Of a stretch of DNA of 64,000 nucleotides, positions 43,736 to 55,792 are shown in pieces. Both the position numbers and the translations under genes were made by a program. This DNA comes from Blastobasis lacticolella (Eukaryota; Arthropoda; Insecta; Lepidoptera; Blastobasidae): positions 15,405,115-15,469,114 of the forward strand of contig LR990051.1 of the NCBI GenBank assembly GCA_905147135.1, in the 5' to 3' direction. The notes beneath the pieces were generated by a model. It had not been told where the DNA came from. It ran no database searches and saw only the letters and a program-made list of their open reading frames with translations. The first letter of the stretch is position 1, and every line of letters begins with the position of its first letter.

Positions 43736-46573
43736 ATTTTACATAAATGCATAAAATGGGACTGCGGCCTGCCTGGGTGAAGATAATGGCTGTATCCTTC
43801 AACTAAGCACTTGACCAAACCCTGTCATGTTTATGATTAAACTTTTACTCGCGGTTTCAGGGATCAAAATAGCCTCAGCGTAGCGCGAAATATGCAGCGT
43901 AAATCCTCTACAAAGTTGGTCTCTACGCCTCTACGACGTAGAACCTAGTCTACACTTTGGAAGCCAGGATGCGGACCGCAGATTGAGTTCTCTAGGGAAG
44001 GATTTTGAGTATACTGAGTTGCGTCACCTAATTATGGCTAGCTGTTAGTCAATTAAGTTAAATAAATCTGCTCTAAAGATATTTCTTACCAACTTTAAGC
44101 ATTTTATTAATAAGCAGCTTTGATTTTCTAATATTTTTCCCCTCTTTGTATAAGTTTGGCTATTATGAGAATTGGCTTTCAGCCGATTTGTAGAGTCGAG
44201 TGAGAGTTTAAGTCAGTTGTCATCAAATTTTAAGCAAAAAATTATAATTGGTATGTGAATAACTACAAAACCGATTTAAAATCGAAAATGAGAAGTCGTA
44301 CTTTAAAATGAGTCGTATAAGTTTTGTCGTTTGCGATTTTATTTCGCAGTTTAAAAACCGCGTTTCCGCATTCCGTGGCCGTTGAGAACTCCTTACATTA
44401 AATCTCCGTCGTCTGAATCTGTCAAGAATATTGTCTTGAAAGTTTCATTGAAATGGAAAACATAATATACGAGATAGTTTCATTTCAATTAGTAGGATCC
44501 GGAAGGAGGGTTATTTTATTACAATGAATGTAATCTTTAATTTTACTTGTTGTGTGAAGAAAAACGTTAAAAACTCTTCGTGTTAGTTGTTCGTAGTATT
44601 TTCTTCTCTGTGATGTTTGACTCACAGCCGCCGTTTTTTGTCACATTGTCCCACTTTTTCAAGTTGTTCATCACTGCGGACCGCCGCCATACGCCGGCGT
44701 ACATACAATATACACACTCTCAATTATGTAAATATTGAAGGGTATTCCGCGAACAAACCCCCAGTCACACAACACTCTCGCTTCTACCAGCTTCTCCCTG
44801 ATTGATGTGCTCGCTACACAGATTTATTGCTAATTTTATTAAAAAATTCCACCAATCAAAATGGCGTCACTGTTCTGTGTCGGCGTCTTGTTTCCGCATT
44901 ATCTCTGCCTATTAAAAATAACAATATAAACCTTTCTCCAATTTGTTTTCGGCGCCAAGGAACAGTGTTCCGGTTTGAACGGTAAGGTGGCTAGTGTAAT
45001 TACAGCCTGAGGCTTTGATTTTAATTTTGTTAATGTTAAAGTTTGTGGCAGCTCTTTCTAGACAACATTTAGGACGATATAGATTTTTATTGTAGGCCAT
45101 AAAGTTTTACAAACAATGTATTTAAACAACAACATGCGCAACGCTGCATTCGTTTGACGTGTGACAGCGTTGCATACGTGAAAATATTTTCTCTCTACCT
45201 TAAATAACTAGATACCGAAATGTGGTACTCAACAACGCATGGCGGTCCGCCAATCTTGTTAACCGTAATCTCGTGCATGGGGTTGTTTGTCGACGGCAGC
45301 TATGTACAGTGACAGTTACATTGTCTGTCTGTGCACGTGGCATCCATGCCAATGTGCGGTTATTGGATATATTTCACGTTCATCAACCGCGAACGCAGCT
45401 GACGCCGCCGCGTTCAGAGTACAGTGCCACCAATTTAACTATGCAGTAGAGAAAAACGGAACTAAAGGAAAATGTCTCTTTGAAATGCCAATTTCTTGAC
45501 CACTAGCGATGCCATCAACTGAATAGATATGTTGGTCGCATAGTACAATTTCGAAGTGGCAATCCGTCGGGCGTCTTCGCATAGTTTTTGCGAGACGACG
45601 CTTTTTGCGACAAATCGGTAGTTATTGAAACAATGTGGAGGGAACCTGTTTTGATGGATGTTGTGCTGGGATGGTGAAATTTTTTGTGTTACACACAGTA
45701 CGCTCTCGAATTTGTCTTGAATATGTCCAGAGTCTACTTGCGAGCAGTACGTCTAATGTGTCCGTCCACTACATTGTGTAAAGGTTCTAGACACAGAACC
45801 TTGCATCCCGTTGTTTATTTATTTTTTATTTAGAGAAACATACAGTTATTAGGAATTAACAGACCTGGAGTTTCCTGAATGTTAACAAAATATATGTTTT
45901 TATACTGCGATAGCTTGGTACGATGTATCTCGTTTGTAAAATCGTAGTCTCCTTTCGAGAACACGTATATCCCAATAACCCTAAGTTCTTCGCAAATATC
46001 ACCAGCCCATAATCTACCTTGAATGTTGAACTTTCTACAATCACTTTAAAACTTAATAAAATCTGAGAAAAAGACCTGTTTGTAGAAGGTTGGGCTTGAA
46101 CCTGCGCCATCGATTTAATCTATACTAATCACTGGGCCAGCACAATTTACTAGCGGGGGCTGCGAGTAGCTGTAATTTATTTTATTTTATCTTAATGTGC
46201 GATAGCACCTTAAATGTAAATGATTAAGATTGATTTCGGTATGCCGTGTCAAACGTAAGCCAGAGCAACTGTAGTGCCCCTTAGAAAGAAGTATTTGTGT
46301 AGTAAAGTGTATTTACCGAAGAGACTGCTGGACTTCTGCGGAGAGCTGGGCGAGCTAAATTAGCATGCATAATTTAGCATTTAACTACGTACAAAGGACC
46401 AAAATTGAGTTCAAGTGCGGTAAAAGGAGCCCATTAACCTAAACCTATAGTGTATTTAAATATTTATGTTAACGAAATCGGCGGCGATACTACTTACGAT
46501 CTTATAGGCGAATACAAAATATGTCTTTATAAAATATATATGTCTTCTATAAAGTCGTCTGTATGATCTATTA
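43736..46573. other. Long spacer without recognised genes
   Basis: Frames at 44617-44805, 44912-45100, 45222-45449 and 45856-46110 lack known motifs. CAACGCTG and CAGCGTTG face each other near 45139 and 45166. No gene was recognised. Confidence 0.4.
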
Positions 46574-46766
46574 AAACTGACTTGCCTTATTTGGAGAACA
46601 AACAATGCCCAAAATCACGAATTGACGTATCAATCACGCTACGTATATTGTGTATAAATGTTGAGAATTATACAAGAAACACATATATTGTGAATTTCAA
46701 CGAATACTGCTGCACATTATCCATTTAAATACATAATTTCCTTAACCAAATAAGACAAGTCAGTTT
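46574..46766. mobile_element. Foldback/MITE, about 21-bp inverted ends
   Basis: AAACTGACTTGCCTTATTTG (46574) pairs with CCAAATAAGACAAGTCAGTTT ending at 46766 with one mismatch. Length is 193 bp and it is non-coding. Confidence 0.7.
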
Positions 46767-47229
46767 GGACAGATTATAGCTGCTTACATACACACGTACA
46801 ATAACGCCACGCCTGTAGCTCGTTGCGCAATAAAACAACCCTTTACAGATCATCCATTAAGAAACAAAACTTAGTTGAGAACTTTCAACGCGGAAATGTT
46901 TTGGTGCAAAGTGAGAGGACATGCCTTCGGGCGGCCCGCGCCGTTGCTGCAAGAGTTGATTACTTTAATTAAATTGTAAGAGACAATTAGGACCCAAATG
47001 TGTTCTGCGTTGCAGCGTTCCGACGGGAGGCTTAGGGGATCGACGAACTGTTCTACTCTGTATTGAGCATACTGACAGTAAGGTGTTCATTGTAGGTATT
47101 TTAGTATCAAATTTAGATCTATCAACCAAATTGACATGAAGAACTACTATTTTTATTGCCACGATAAAATACCGTATATCCTAATCAGTATTAATTTTGT
47201 TAATGTATATATGTTAATAATGTATACAT
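46767..47229. other. Spacer without recognised genes
   Basis: No recognisable feature. Confidence 0.35.
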
Positions 47230-47400
47230 AGTATAAAACAAAGTCGCTTCTCGACATCTGTCCCTATGTATGTTTAGATCTTTTAAACTGCGCAACGGAT
47301 TTTAATGCGATTTCCAACAATAGATATAGTGTTTTAAGAAGAAGCTTTATAAGTAAGAAAAAAAGGGTAGGTAGGGGTAATGTAGGTGTACGCTGTAACA
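47230..47400 (+). repeat. Dispersed repeat, ACAAAGTCGCTT family
   Basis: AAAACAAAGTCGCTTCTCGA, CCCTATGTATGTTTAGATCT and TTTCCAACAATAGATATAGT follow the same order as the copy at 29.6-30.06 kb, here without the MITE. It ends GGTAGGGGTAATGTAGGTGT. Confidence 0.65.
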
Positions 47401-48720
47401 TATATTTCTCGACTGAGAAATATCAGAAATATCATATTTTATTATGGTTGATTCCATTTCATTCTTTTCTTTTATTATTTTATATTCTATAACTGAAATG
47501 TTATCGAATGGATGATTCGTTTTATTACAGAATCACCAAATTGGTCTTTGGTCTTTTTATTACAGGTTCCGATGGAGTTGAATCGGAATTACGTCAATTT
47601 ATATTACTTAAATTCGTTTCAGGTTGCCTGTAATCCTTTTATTTGGGTGAAATTTAGCTTTCACCTTAATTTAATTTGTTCGTTTCTAGCGTTACCGTTT
47701 GGCTGTATGATTTTGAACCTTTCGCTGAATTTCGAAAAAAGTTATAGCTTGACAACCCCAAGCCGTTTTTTTGTTATAGGTCTTGTTGGCGAGTAGGTTA
47801 GGGCGGAGGCCGAGGAATAAAGCCCGGAGCACGCGGGTTCTCGAGCCTTTTGCCTGACCGAAGCCCCCGAAGTTACATGTGTCTAAAAAATAAATACCTA
47901 GTGAATCTCCTGAATTAGTCAGAACGACAATAATTATAGTAAATATTGTGGAAAGTGACATTGTGTCCACGTGTTGTCGGCTACGTCCTGCCTAAAAGGC
48001 GGCCACGCACATGCGACTGCGCAGCACAATTGCTAGTCTGTCGCCTTCCCAAACAAACGGGACACCGCGGTAGTTGGTGGTGAGAGTATCCTCACAGGAA
48101 TTCCCACCCGACGTAGTGTAGGAGGCACGCCTCCTACAGTCTCGCGCCCAGTTGCCTACGCACGTCGCCAGTGGCCGCGACGCGTAGGAAGCCTTGGAAC
48201 CCGCCTCCAACAGGAGGTGCTTGGTACCAGCCCATAATTGGGTAACGGCTGCAGTTTGGCTGTGGCTCACTTGCCGTCTGCTTGGAGCAGTTTTGGCCAG
48301 CTGCTTCAGGGGACGCCTCTACTAGATTTTAGTCGAGGCTCCAAAGGACAGTCAGCTGAGTTAATCTAAATATAAAATATTATAGACTTCTCGTATGCGT
48401 TATCGATCACACTTTCTATGTAACCCTTGTATTCATATATTATAAAATCTGTAATTTGATATTTTTCTAAGCCGCGATAACCTAAGGACGAGTTATGAGT
48501 ATACAAATTAATCAATAACAATAATATCGTTATATAATGTAGCTTCAAAGCAGTCAATATATCAATAAAAGATTGTAAATGTGTTAAATCGTTAAAGAAT
48601 TCTACAACAACAAAAGTGGTATAATTTTAAAGGAGGTAAAATGATAAATTTGAAGGTTGGAATTGAAGGTAGGATTTGTAATTGACGAATCCCAATTATT
48701 ACTCTTCAGAAATTTATATT
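47401..48720. other. Unrecognised stretch with a GC-rich block
   Basis: The stretch 47990-48330 is GC-rich, with AGGAGGCACGCCTCC palindromic around 48120. Frames at 47692-47970 and 47992-48270 (minus) have no recognised domain. It might be the 5' untranslated part of a retroelement, but there is no direct support. Confidence 0.3.
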
Positions 48721-48724
48721 TAAG

Positions 48725-48955
48725 GCATTATGTTACAACAATTTTGTACGCTTTTACCATGTTATATCTGGCGCCTTGGCGAGATTGATGACTGACGTCT
48801 ATTTCAGTGCTACAAACCGGTGGCCAAAACTGGAACTAAGTGTTGCCATATTGAAATGATATGTCATTGCCAACAACAGTTTGTGGTACAAGAGACTGCG
48901 CCATTATATTTAATATGGATTGGAATATGGATGGATTATATTTAAGATGTAAAAA
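48725..48955. repeat. Diverged copy of the env-resident MITE core
   Basis: GGTGGCCAAAACTGGAACTA and AGTGTTGCCATATTGAAATG, then GTCATTGCCAACAACAG, match the core of the MITE at 75-286. The inverted ends are not recognisable. Confidence 0.6.
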
Positions 48956-49554
48956 GAAACATACACGCGGAAACTCATAGTTTAGGCAAAAATCGAGATT
49001 CTTTTTAAAAAGGTTTGTATTTTTGTACTAAAAATATTAATTTATTTTTATTAATTAATTTAGACCCTCAAAGTTCAAATTTAAGTTGAAATAAATGCAC
49101 TTTAAGTAAAAGCACGCAATGTAAAGCGTGCAGGCCGGCCGGCCGCGCAGGGTCAGTGGCCACTGGTCACGGGGGCGAGCGAGAGGCTTACGCTGGACGA
49201 TGTACATTGCGCGTCGCAATTAATTATTTATTTTAGGTAGCGAAATTATGAAGTCATTTCCGCGGGTATGTTACTTGGGGAAAGTTGTTCAGTTTCATGG
49301 GTAGAATATAGGGTTTCAATTAATGCTAGCGGTCTTTTTACAGTCTGTATATCCATGAATCCATCGATGCATTACACATGGCCATTAAATGCGGGTAGAA
49401 CAGAAAAAAATACTTAATACTGTGATATGTTTAGTACAGCATAACTCTAAACGAAGTAAAATTTGGAACTGGCGCCTTACTTACTTTTGTTCAGCTCAAA
49501 AATAGCTATCCAACGACGTATTACACATAGCTATTGGAATGGTTACCACTGTCC

Positions 49555-49745
49555 ATACAAATTCTTGTACGCGTTAACAATGTTATATCTGACGGCTTGA
49601 CAAGATTGTTGACAAACCTATTTGACCCGGTGGTCAAAACCGGAACTAAGTGTTGCCGTTTTGAAATGTAATGTGAATGCCAATAACAGCGACGCTGTCA
49701 CCCGGTCAGACATGTTTGTGACACTGTAGACAGCGCAGTTTTATT
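49555..49745. repeat. Second diverged copy of the MITE core
   Basis: GGTGGTCAAAACCGGAACTA, GTGTTGCCGTTTTGAAATGT and CAATAACAGCGACGCTGTCA parallel the 75-286 core. It shares a TGTACGC...ATGTTATATCTG upstream part with the 48.7-kb copy, so these two belong to one subfamily. Confidence 0.65.
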
Positions 49746-51320
49746 TACTATGGTAACCGTCAGAGTTATTTGTTCGCTCAACCGGTTCCAGGGTATTTAT
49801 TTCTATGCTAATAAAGCAGTTCTTTCAAATTTAAACACCATCTTTCATTCCGAGCCCCTAGCTTAAGCGCGACTTCACCCACTAAAATTATAAACATTAC
49901 AACGCAAACGAAGTCGCGCCAGGTCTACTGGTGTAATATATTATGTTTTGTTATTTTGTGGTAGCTCTGGATTTGTCAAGCCGGGATGGTAAAAATACAT
50001 AGCATATATCCGTTTGATAAATAATGTGTATGCCACAAATCAACTCAAGTAATTACCTATTGTATTCTTTTAAATGTGCAATAAAGTGTTATTTATTCAT
50101 TCATTCATTTATTAAACCCTGGCTTAGTAGCATTCCCGATGATTAAAGTATTCATACAAAGAACAAAGTGCTACTTAATATCCAATAGCTTTCACTATCA
50201 ACTACGAAAGTAACATCTCAACGAGTCTACGAGCTAACGAAATTCACACTTGGCTGGTTTCCTCCATGTTTCAGACGATGCAGGAATATAAATTTGATTA
50301 TATCCCCATAAACGACAATCCTACAGACTGCGCGGCGTGAAATATGCGTCTGAGTGGCAGAGCAATGCATTTAAGTGGCAAGTGCTGGAATGCAGATGTT
50401 TTCTCACGAAAGTTTTTACTACCCGTACACTTTGTCGCGGGGTTCATAATGGAGGTGTAAATTTCTGCTTCAGACAGTTACTGTTCCTTCCACTTACATT
50501 GTAGCAGCTTATACGAAATCGTTCTGTAATAGGAGATAATCTCTAATTGATTTTTGTAGGAAATATTTATTTATTTTCCAGTTTATTGTACAAATGAAAC
50601 TAGTTTAGTTCGGATTACGTTGGTAATTAATTCAGTATCCGAGTCAAATGATTTTGGCGAGAAAAAATAAATATTTTGATACATGACGCCGATTTTCCTA
50701 TTTTTGAATTACTTACTTACTTACTGCGCTGGCTCAGCGACCAAAGTCGTATTTTTGAATCGCCCGCTTAAATTTGAAAAAAAAAAAACATTTTAGACAA
50801 GTGTTCCATTTTCAATTTTTACACCACTTAACAAGCTCAAATAACCGAGTAAGGAGTATATAATTTATTTTGGCACGACCCTCGTAGGTAGGTACTATTT
50901 TGGTTATACTGACCAACGCGTACGAACGCTCACGCCAGCTAGGCGCCGGACACCGTTGTGTACGTAACCACGTCAACGTATTATTTGCACAGTGAATCTG
51001 GGTGAGTGCAGTGTAGCCGGGTTCGGATATAGAACCTAATCAACTGAATACCGACACATCATACTAGCGTGCATATTATTTGGTCAAACTTTTTTTCGTA
51101 TAAGGTATTGCTTTTAGGTATTGTTTCGTCTAAAACGTTTCATGTAATTTTATTAAACGAATATGTTGTTCATCGAAGTACTTACTTCGTCGAATTTTGT
51201 TTCAAATTTATACTCTTTAAACAACTTAAACTTAACTTAACTTTTTTTATTTTTACTCTTTTCTTTGCTTGGTTCCGACCAAATAACGGAGAAACACATT
51301 AGCGACTAGCTCCACTAATG
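49746..51320. other. Spacer with a tiny RTE tail
   Basis: The stretch 50714-50746 holds a minus-strand CTTTGGTCGCTGAGCCAGCG with a GTAA tandem tail, the same ending as the RTE-like fragment at 57.9 kb. The frame at 51069-51302 has no motif. Nothing else was seen. Confidence 0.4.
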
Positions 51321-51324
51321 CAGT

Positions 51325-51346
51325 GCAGTGCACTGCGCGGCGCACC
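51325..51346. repeat. GC-rich palindrome-type motif
   Basis: GCAGTGCACTGCGCGGCGCA belongs to the same motif family as the palindromes at 53381 and 53481. Confidence 0.6.
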
Positions 51347-51519
51347 ACGCAGTGCCACGTCACGGTGACAACAAAGAAAACGGTGGTGTTATTCTGGTTT
51401 TTCACGTTAGGCAATGATCGCACGAGAGATTTACGAATGATTGTGAGTTAGGCAACGTTTGCACGAGAGCTTTTTCGACGCTTTTACGCGCGTTATTTTA
51501 AACGACTCGCATGATTATT

Positions 51520-51660
51520 GACCTTATGTATGGAGGTCAGTTGGCAGTCGTTCCACTGTAATTGCCTGATCTGCTAAATCTTGGATCATAGTCAAAGCGG
51601 GCCCCGGGTCCTCGCGTGCGAGAGCACAAACAGGATTTGACGCCAAGATCATCATTATCA
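51520..51660 (+). mobile_element. SINE-A 3' part
   Basis: GGAGGTCAGTTGGCAGTCGT, ATTGCCTGATCTGCTAAATC and the GACGCCAAGATCATCATT tail are readable. The head is missing. Confidence 0.75.
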
Positions 51661-51835
51661 TCGTCTTGGTGTTACATTTCGGTTGCCAGGAGTCCGCCTT
51701 CCTACTCCTCTTGGTCCACTTCGCTCGGTCTTCGGTATCCTTGGAGTTTGTTGGCACGCATGTCGTTCTTATCGACGTCTAGCCATCGCTTCGTGAGTTG
51801 AACTCTCCTTCCCGTGCCTAGCGGGCTGGCATGGT
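51655..51835 (-). pseudogene. Non-LTR polymerase C-terminal fragment, minus strand
   Basis: The minus strand reads KRWLDVDKNDMRANKL, then across a frameshift DTEDRAKWTKRSRKADSWQP and KCNTKTM, followed by an ATG/ATC-rich tail at 51650-51662. Its tail meets the SINE-A tail, tail to tail. It is related to the fragment at 20.76-21.09 kb. Confidence 0.65.
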
Positions 51836-52108
51836 CAGACATTATTGTCGCCACGTAATTTGCCGTTTAATTTCCTTACTATCATTATCCGCATCTTGTC
51901 TCTCACGTTCCGTTTAGAGTAATCTGATCGATTATAATCGTAATGTGCAGGATGTTTTTCAACAAGCTCATAAAACATTATATTGAAGTCAACATCATCA
52001 TAATGACGCCACGATGATTATTTAATTTATATTATTGTCAATGCTACATTGACATTACAATTTGTGTGCCGTTTTTGTAACCTTGATCTGGCTCGGGTTA
52101 ATATTTGA
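51836..52108. other. Spacer without recognised genes
   Basis: No recognisable feature. Confidence 0.3.
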
Positions 52109-52309
52109 TTATAACATAATGGTGACATCCTGAAAACCTGCTGAAAACGGTCCGGATACATTCCCAGGTTTACCATCAACTGGTAAGTCTATTTTTACAC
52201 CGGTATTCCATATAGGGTGCACCCAATAGTTACGTCGAGGTCGTCTACATTTTTGCATATTAACCATCTGCAGTACGGCCAACATGTCTTCATCCCCGGA
52301 AAAAGACAT
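52109..52309 (-). pseudogene. Possible PIF/Harbinger-type transposase N-terminal fragment
   Basis: The minus-strand frame opens with an acidic MSFSGDEDMLAVLQMV stretch followed by basic RRPRRNYWVHPIWN. An acidic start, then an arginine-rich segment and W-V-H-P is the usual opening of Harbinger (HARBI1-like) transposases in insects. No nuclease domain follows in the window, so at best this is a broken first exon. The resemblance is from memory and short. Confidence 0.35.
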
Positions 52310-52549
52310 AATTTTACTTTAAAATCTTTGAAAACTAATTTTTTCTTTGGATGTTTACTTCTGACAGGTGTCCATAGATTCACCATCTGTAGACCGTGGT
52401 AAGTTATTCCATATTTTAACTAAAAAGTATAACATCAGTAATAAGTATAAAGAGAGTGAATATAACTTAAATTACTCGGAAACCATTGCTCTTAGAAAAC
52501 TGGATCCTAAAAAAAAATGATAGTGCCCGTCGATATCTATAAGTATTTG

Positions 52550-52990
52550 CTGTTCTGGAACAAGCGTTTTAAGGCAAATAGTTTCAGAGTTATTACAGTT
52601 TTAAGATTGACAGCTGTCATACGGAATGTAGATCTCGACTATCATTTCTCTTCAGGAACTAGTGTTCAAGGAGCGATAGTTTCAGAGTTATTACAGTATT
52701 AAGTTTGACAGCTGTCAACCGAAATGTAGATGTCGACGAGCACTATCATTTCTCTTCAGAAACTAGTGTTCTAGAAGTGATAGTTTAAGGGTTATTACAG
52801 TATTAAGTTTGACAGCTGTCAACCGAAATGTAGATGTCGACGAGCACTATCATTTCTCTTTAGGAACTAGTATTCTAGCACCAATAGTTTCAGAGTTATT
52901 ACAGTTTTAAGTGTGACAGGTGCCATCCAAAATGTAGATTTCTACGAGTACCAGCATTTCTTTTTAGAAACTAGTGTTCTAGAACCAAAC
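52550..52990. repeat. Tandem repeat, 98-104-bp unit, four copies
   Basis: The landmark GAGTTATTACAG (GGGTTATTACAG in copy 3) starts at 52587, 52685, 52789 and 52893. Each unit also has AACTAGTGTTC, GACAGCTGTCA (GACAGGTGCCA in copy 4), AATGTAGAT and CATTTCT. Copies 2 and 3 contain the perfect palindrome TTGACAGCTGTCAA. It is non-coding. Confidence 0.88.
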
Positions 52991-53379
52991 ATGCCTTATT
53001 TATAAATCGGGATGAACTGAGAAGAAAATGACGACAGGATCACGAAAGCGTAACAACTCCGATAATGTTAAAGAATCAGAAAAAGGGGAGGGGCTTACGC
53101 ATCACCTGTCAAACTTTCTTTGACAAGGTCGGTTTCCTATTTCATTCACACGCGTTGTATCTGTACTAAAAAAGTAGACAGATATATGTGTGTCAACTGT
53201 GTCACATAAAGAGGAAAGATTCGAACTGTTGGTAAAAAGAAACAGTCAGATGTGACGTTTCATGTTGACATCTACTGACATCGCACCGCACGCTGCACGA
53301 TGGGGCCAAATTGAAAAACGTAGACAAAATTCATACAGAACTGACATTTCGGGCTTCAATTGCGGGTGTTGCCCCATCA
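52991..53379. other. Spacer without recognised genes
   Basis: No recognisable domain in any frame. Confidence 0.3.
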
Positions 53380-53380
53380 T

Positions 53381-53404
53381 GCAGTGCGCCGCGCGGCGCG
53401 CTGC
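53381..53404. repeat. 24-bp GC-rich palindrome
   Basis: GCAGTGCGCCGCGCGGCGCG followed by CTGC is self-complementary except for one mismatched pair. CATCAT/CATCG-type sequence precedes it, as at 53481. Confidence 0.8.
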
Positions 53405-53480
53405 ACAGTGGGACATTCCGCCATCTGTCAATGTACTTGCATACAAATTGCTCGGCGGGTAACAAGTTTTGCCACATCGT

Positions 53481-53504
53481 GCAGTGCACTGCGCAGCGCA
53501 CTGC
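53481..53504. repeat. 24-bp GC-rich palindrome, second copy
   Basis: GCAGTGCACTGCGCAGCGCA followed by CTGC is nearly self-complementary and begins exactly 100 bp after the previous palindrome. Confidence 0.8.
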
Positions 53505-54366
53505 ATGAGTGTGCGTTCAAGATTACACCTGCAGACGTGCAATGTGTGTGTGCTGTGTGTACACAGGATTTTAGAAACACTTTTTTGTATCAGTAAGGCG
53601 ACAAAACAGTTTATGGCATGCCTGATAATTTAATAAGCAGTCACTACAGCCTATGGACGTTTTCAATACCAGCGGCATCACCCACGCATATATAACAATG
53701 CAGCAGAAAACTCATTCCTCAGCGTGGCCGTAGCAGAAAGCTTCGCTAAAATCGTACGTGGGCCCACCTATTTTCTTACTGGGCTGAGAATAAGAATAAA
53801 AGTAGAAAATATGTTGTGTGTGATATCTTACCAGTTTGCATCTCAGTTTTCTGCTCATTCTATCAAAGTATTTAAAATAGTACACCCAAATATTAATCAA
53901 CCCTAGACGAAGCAGCTGTTGAAACAGCCATTGCAAATATTTGTCCCAACTAACTGTGTTCGCCAAACATCAAATGGGATCAGGCGAGAATTGGGAAATT
54001 TAATTGGAAATGGCTAACTTAATTTCAGCTTCATTCCGACGTGAGTTAAAATAATTCCATTTGGAATACGAATTTGTAGGATATGTATCATGTAATACGG
54101 CGGAAGTAAATAAACCAGTTGTGTCGTGGACTCTGAGCTTATTTTTTCGCACTCCCGTGATTTCTGATTATATCCTACTGAATTGATTTAAATTGCAAAG
54201 TCTCACTCGGCGCTTGCATGATTGCATTTGTTCATGAATCAGCATGTATTATCGTACGTTTCTATTTGTTTCATAAATGTTAATTAATAGAAACTAAATC
54301 AAAAACATTTCATTTGTTTGCTAAGCCACTGAGCTTTTAGCGGTTTCACTGAGAAAAAGTTATCAG
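53505..54366. other. Spacer without recognised genes
   Basis: Frames at 53360-53596, 53712-53966 and 53724-53906 are unsupported. Confidence 0.35.
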
Positions 54367-54367
54367 T

Positions 54368-54580
54368 GGCTCTATTTTTAAATCACTCGCTTCGATTCGA
54401 ACGGTTTTCAATTTTGAATTTGTAATTCTTTTTAATCACATTGGATACCCGAAACAGTACGGTTCAAAAAAATAAAAAATCAGTATCATGCACCACAATA
54501 TCAAAATTTTCATGCTGAAAACCAAAATTGGACATTGCTTGTTACGAGGCAAGCGATTTAAAATAGGGTTCTAGATCTCA
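54368..54580. repeat. Foldback element of the CGGTTTTCAATTTT family
   Basis: CTATTTTTAAATCACTCGCT near 54372 pairs with AAGCGATTTAAAATAGGG near 54551. Inside is CGGTTTTCAATTTTGAATTT, the motif tandemly repeated at 7.0 kb. This suggests that motif belongs to a foldback element. Confidence 0.6.
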
Positions 54581-55790
54581 CAAAGAGCTAAGCTACTAAG
54601 TCTACAAAGCCCTAGATTTTGATTTAGGGTAGATTTTGTCGTACTGTGTTTTACCTGTCTCTGATGACAAAACTCAAACTCCAAATTGGAATGACGATTT
54701 TTCTAAAAAAAGTCGCTTTATTTAGAAACATGTCGTGCTACAAGCGACCCTCATCAATTATTTACATTTTTATTAGGTATGTTAAGCCCCAATCTCACAC
54801 AATTCGGTAAAATATGTCAAGAAGGCTTACGCTCGTAATGCTGGGATTACATATTCGTAGTACATACCTATTCAGTTAATAATAAAATGTCAGATTGTTA
54901 AATCTATTAAATATTATACAACAAAGTCCATTCGTGCCGTCTGTAGCTCTGCTCTGTGTGCATATATCGTTTTCAACAATAGATAGAAAGGTGCAAGAGC
55001 AAGATTGATAGATAAAGAGTAGGACAACACGCGCACGAAGTCCTGGCGGTCCAGCTAGATCTAAATATACTTAGACAGGTAAGTACCTACCCGTAAGAGC
55101 GCTTACGCACTGCATAAGTACTGCATACGATCCGAATGTGAGAAAATATAGGATCTATACTCCGTTAAATTCACATTCGTATTCCAGAGGCGGTGATACC
55201 TACTGCAAAACAGAACATACATAAAATAATGTATGTTCTGTGATGACCTATGATGTCCTATGAACACGAAATATCACGGGACAACTATTTGCCGGATTAA
55301 GTATAGAAGTATCAAACTCTGGCGTGTAATGAGTAAGTTGCGTAGTTTATTGGTCAGAATATTAATGTTCAACTTCTGGCAGCATTTTCTCAAGCATTAT
55401 TGCATTATTAGCGAATAATAAATGAGCACGAAAGCGATCTAAGAACTCCCAAAATCCTTGCAATTTATTCCTGTCCCAAATCTAAAAGATTGCTTACGCG
55501 TGACACAGGTAATAAATGTCAACACGAACCCAATATCGTGTCTCGGAGAACACGGCGTTTATTGAGTTTCTTTCATCATTGCATTAAACCAGGACGCTTC
55601 GTTCAGCGTCTCAGATAAGTCAATAAGGTCTGCGAGGTCGTGTGGAGTTACACTTAATTTAGACTGCTTTTCTTGGGTACAATAAGTAAGAATAATATCC
55701 GGACTAGCTTTAACGTGTTGCGTTGTGTGTTTTCTCACTAAACGCTTAAACTGTTAAAGGTTGGGGCCAATAACATAATTAACTTTAAAT
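54581..55790. other. Spacer with one dispersed repeat
   Basis: The stretch 54920-55060 (ACAAAGTCCATTCGTGCCGT, GTTTTCAACAATAGATAGAA) is a diverged ACAAAGTCGCTT-family copy. No gene was recognised. Confidence 0.4.
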
Positions 55791-55792
55791 GG

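Noticed and set aside
47512..48270. Possible membrane or gag-like proteins
   Set aside because: No recognisable motif, and hydrophobicity follows from AT-rich codons; kept only as an unrecognised stretch.
53246..53596. Overlapping cysteine-rich small proteins
   Set aside because: They lie across the GC-rich palindromes in all frames; composition, not coding.
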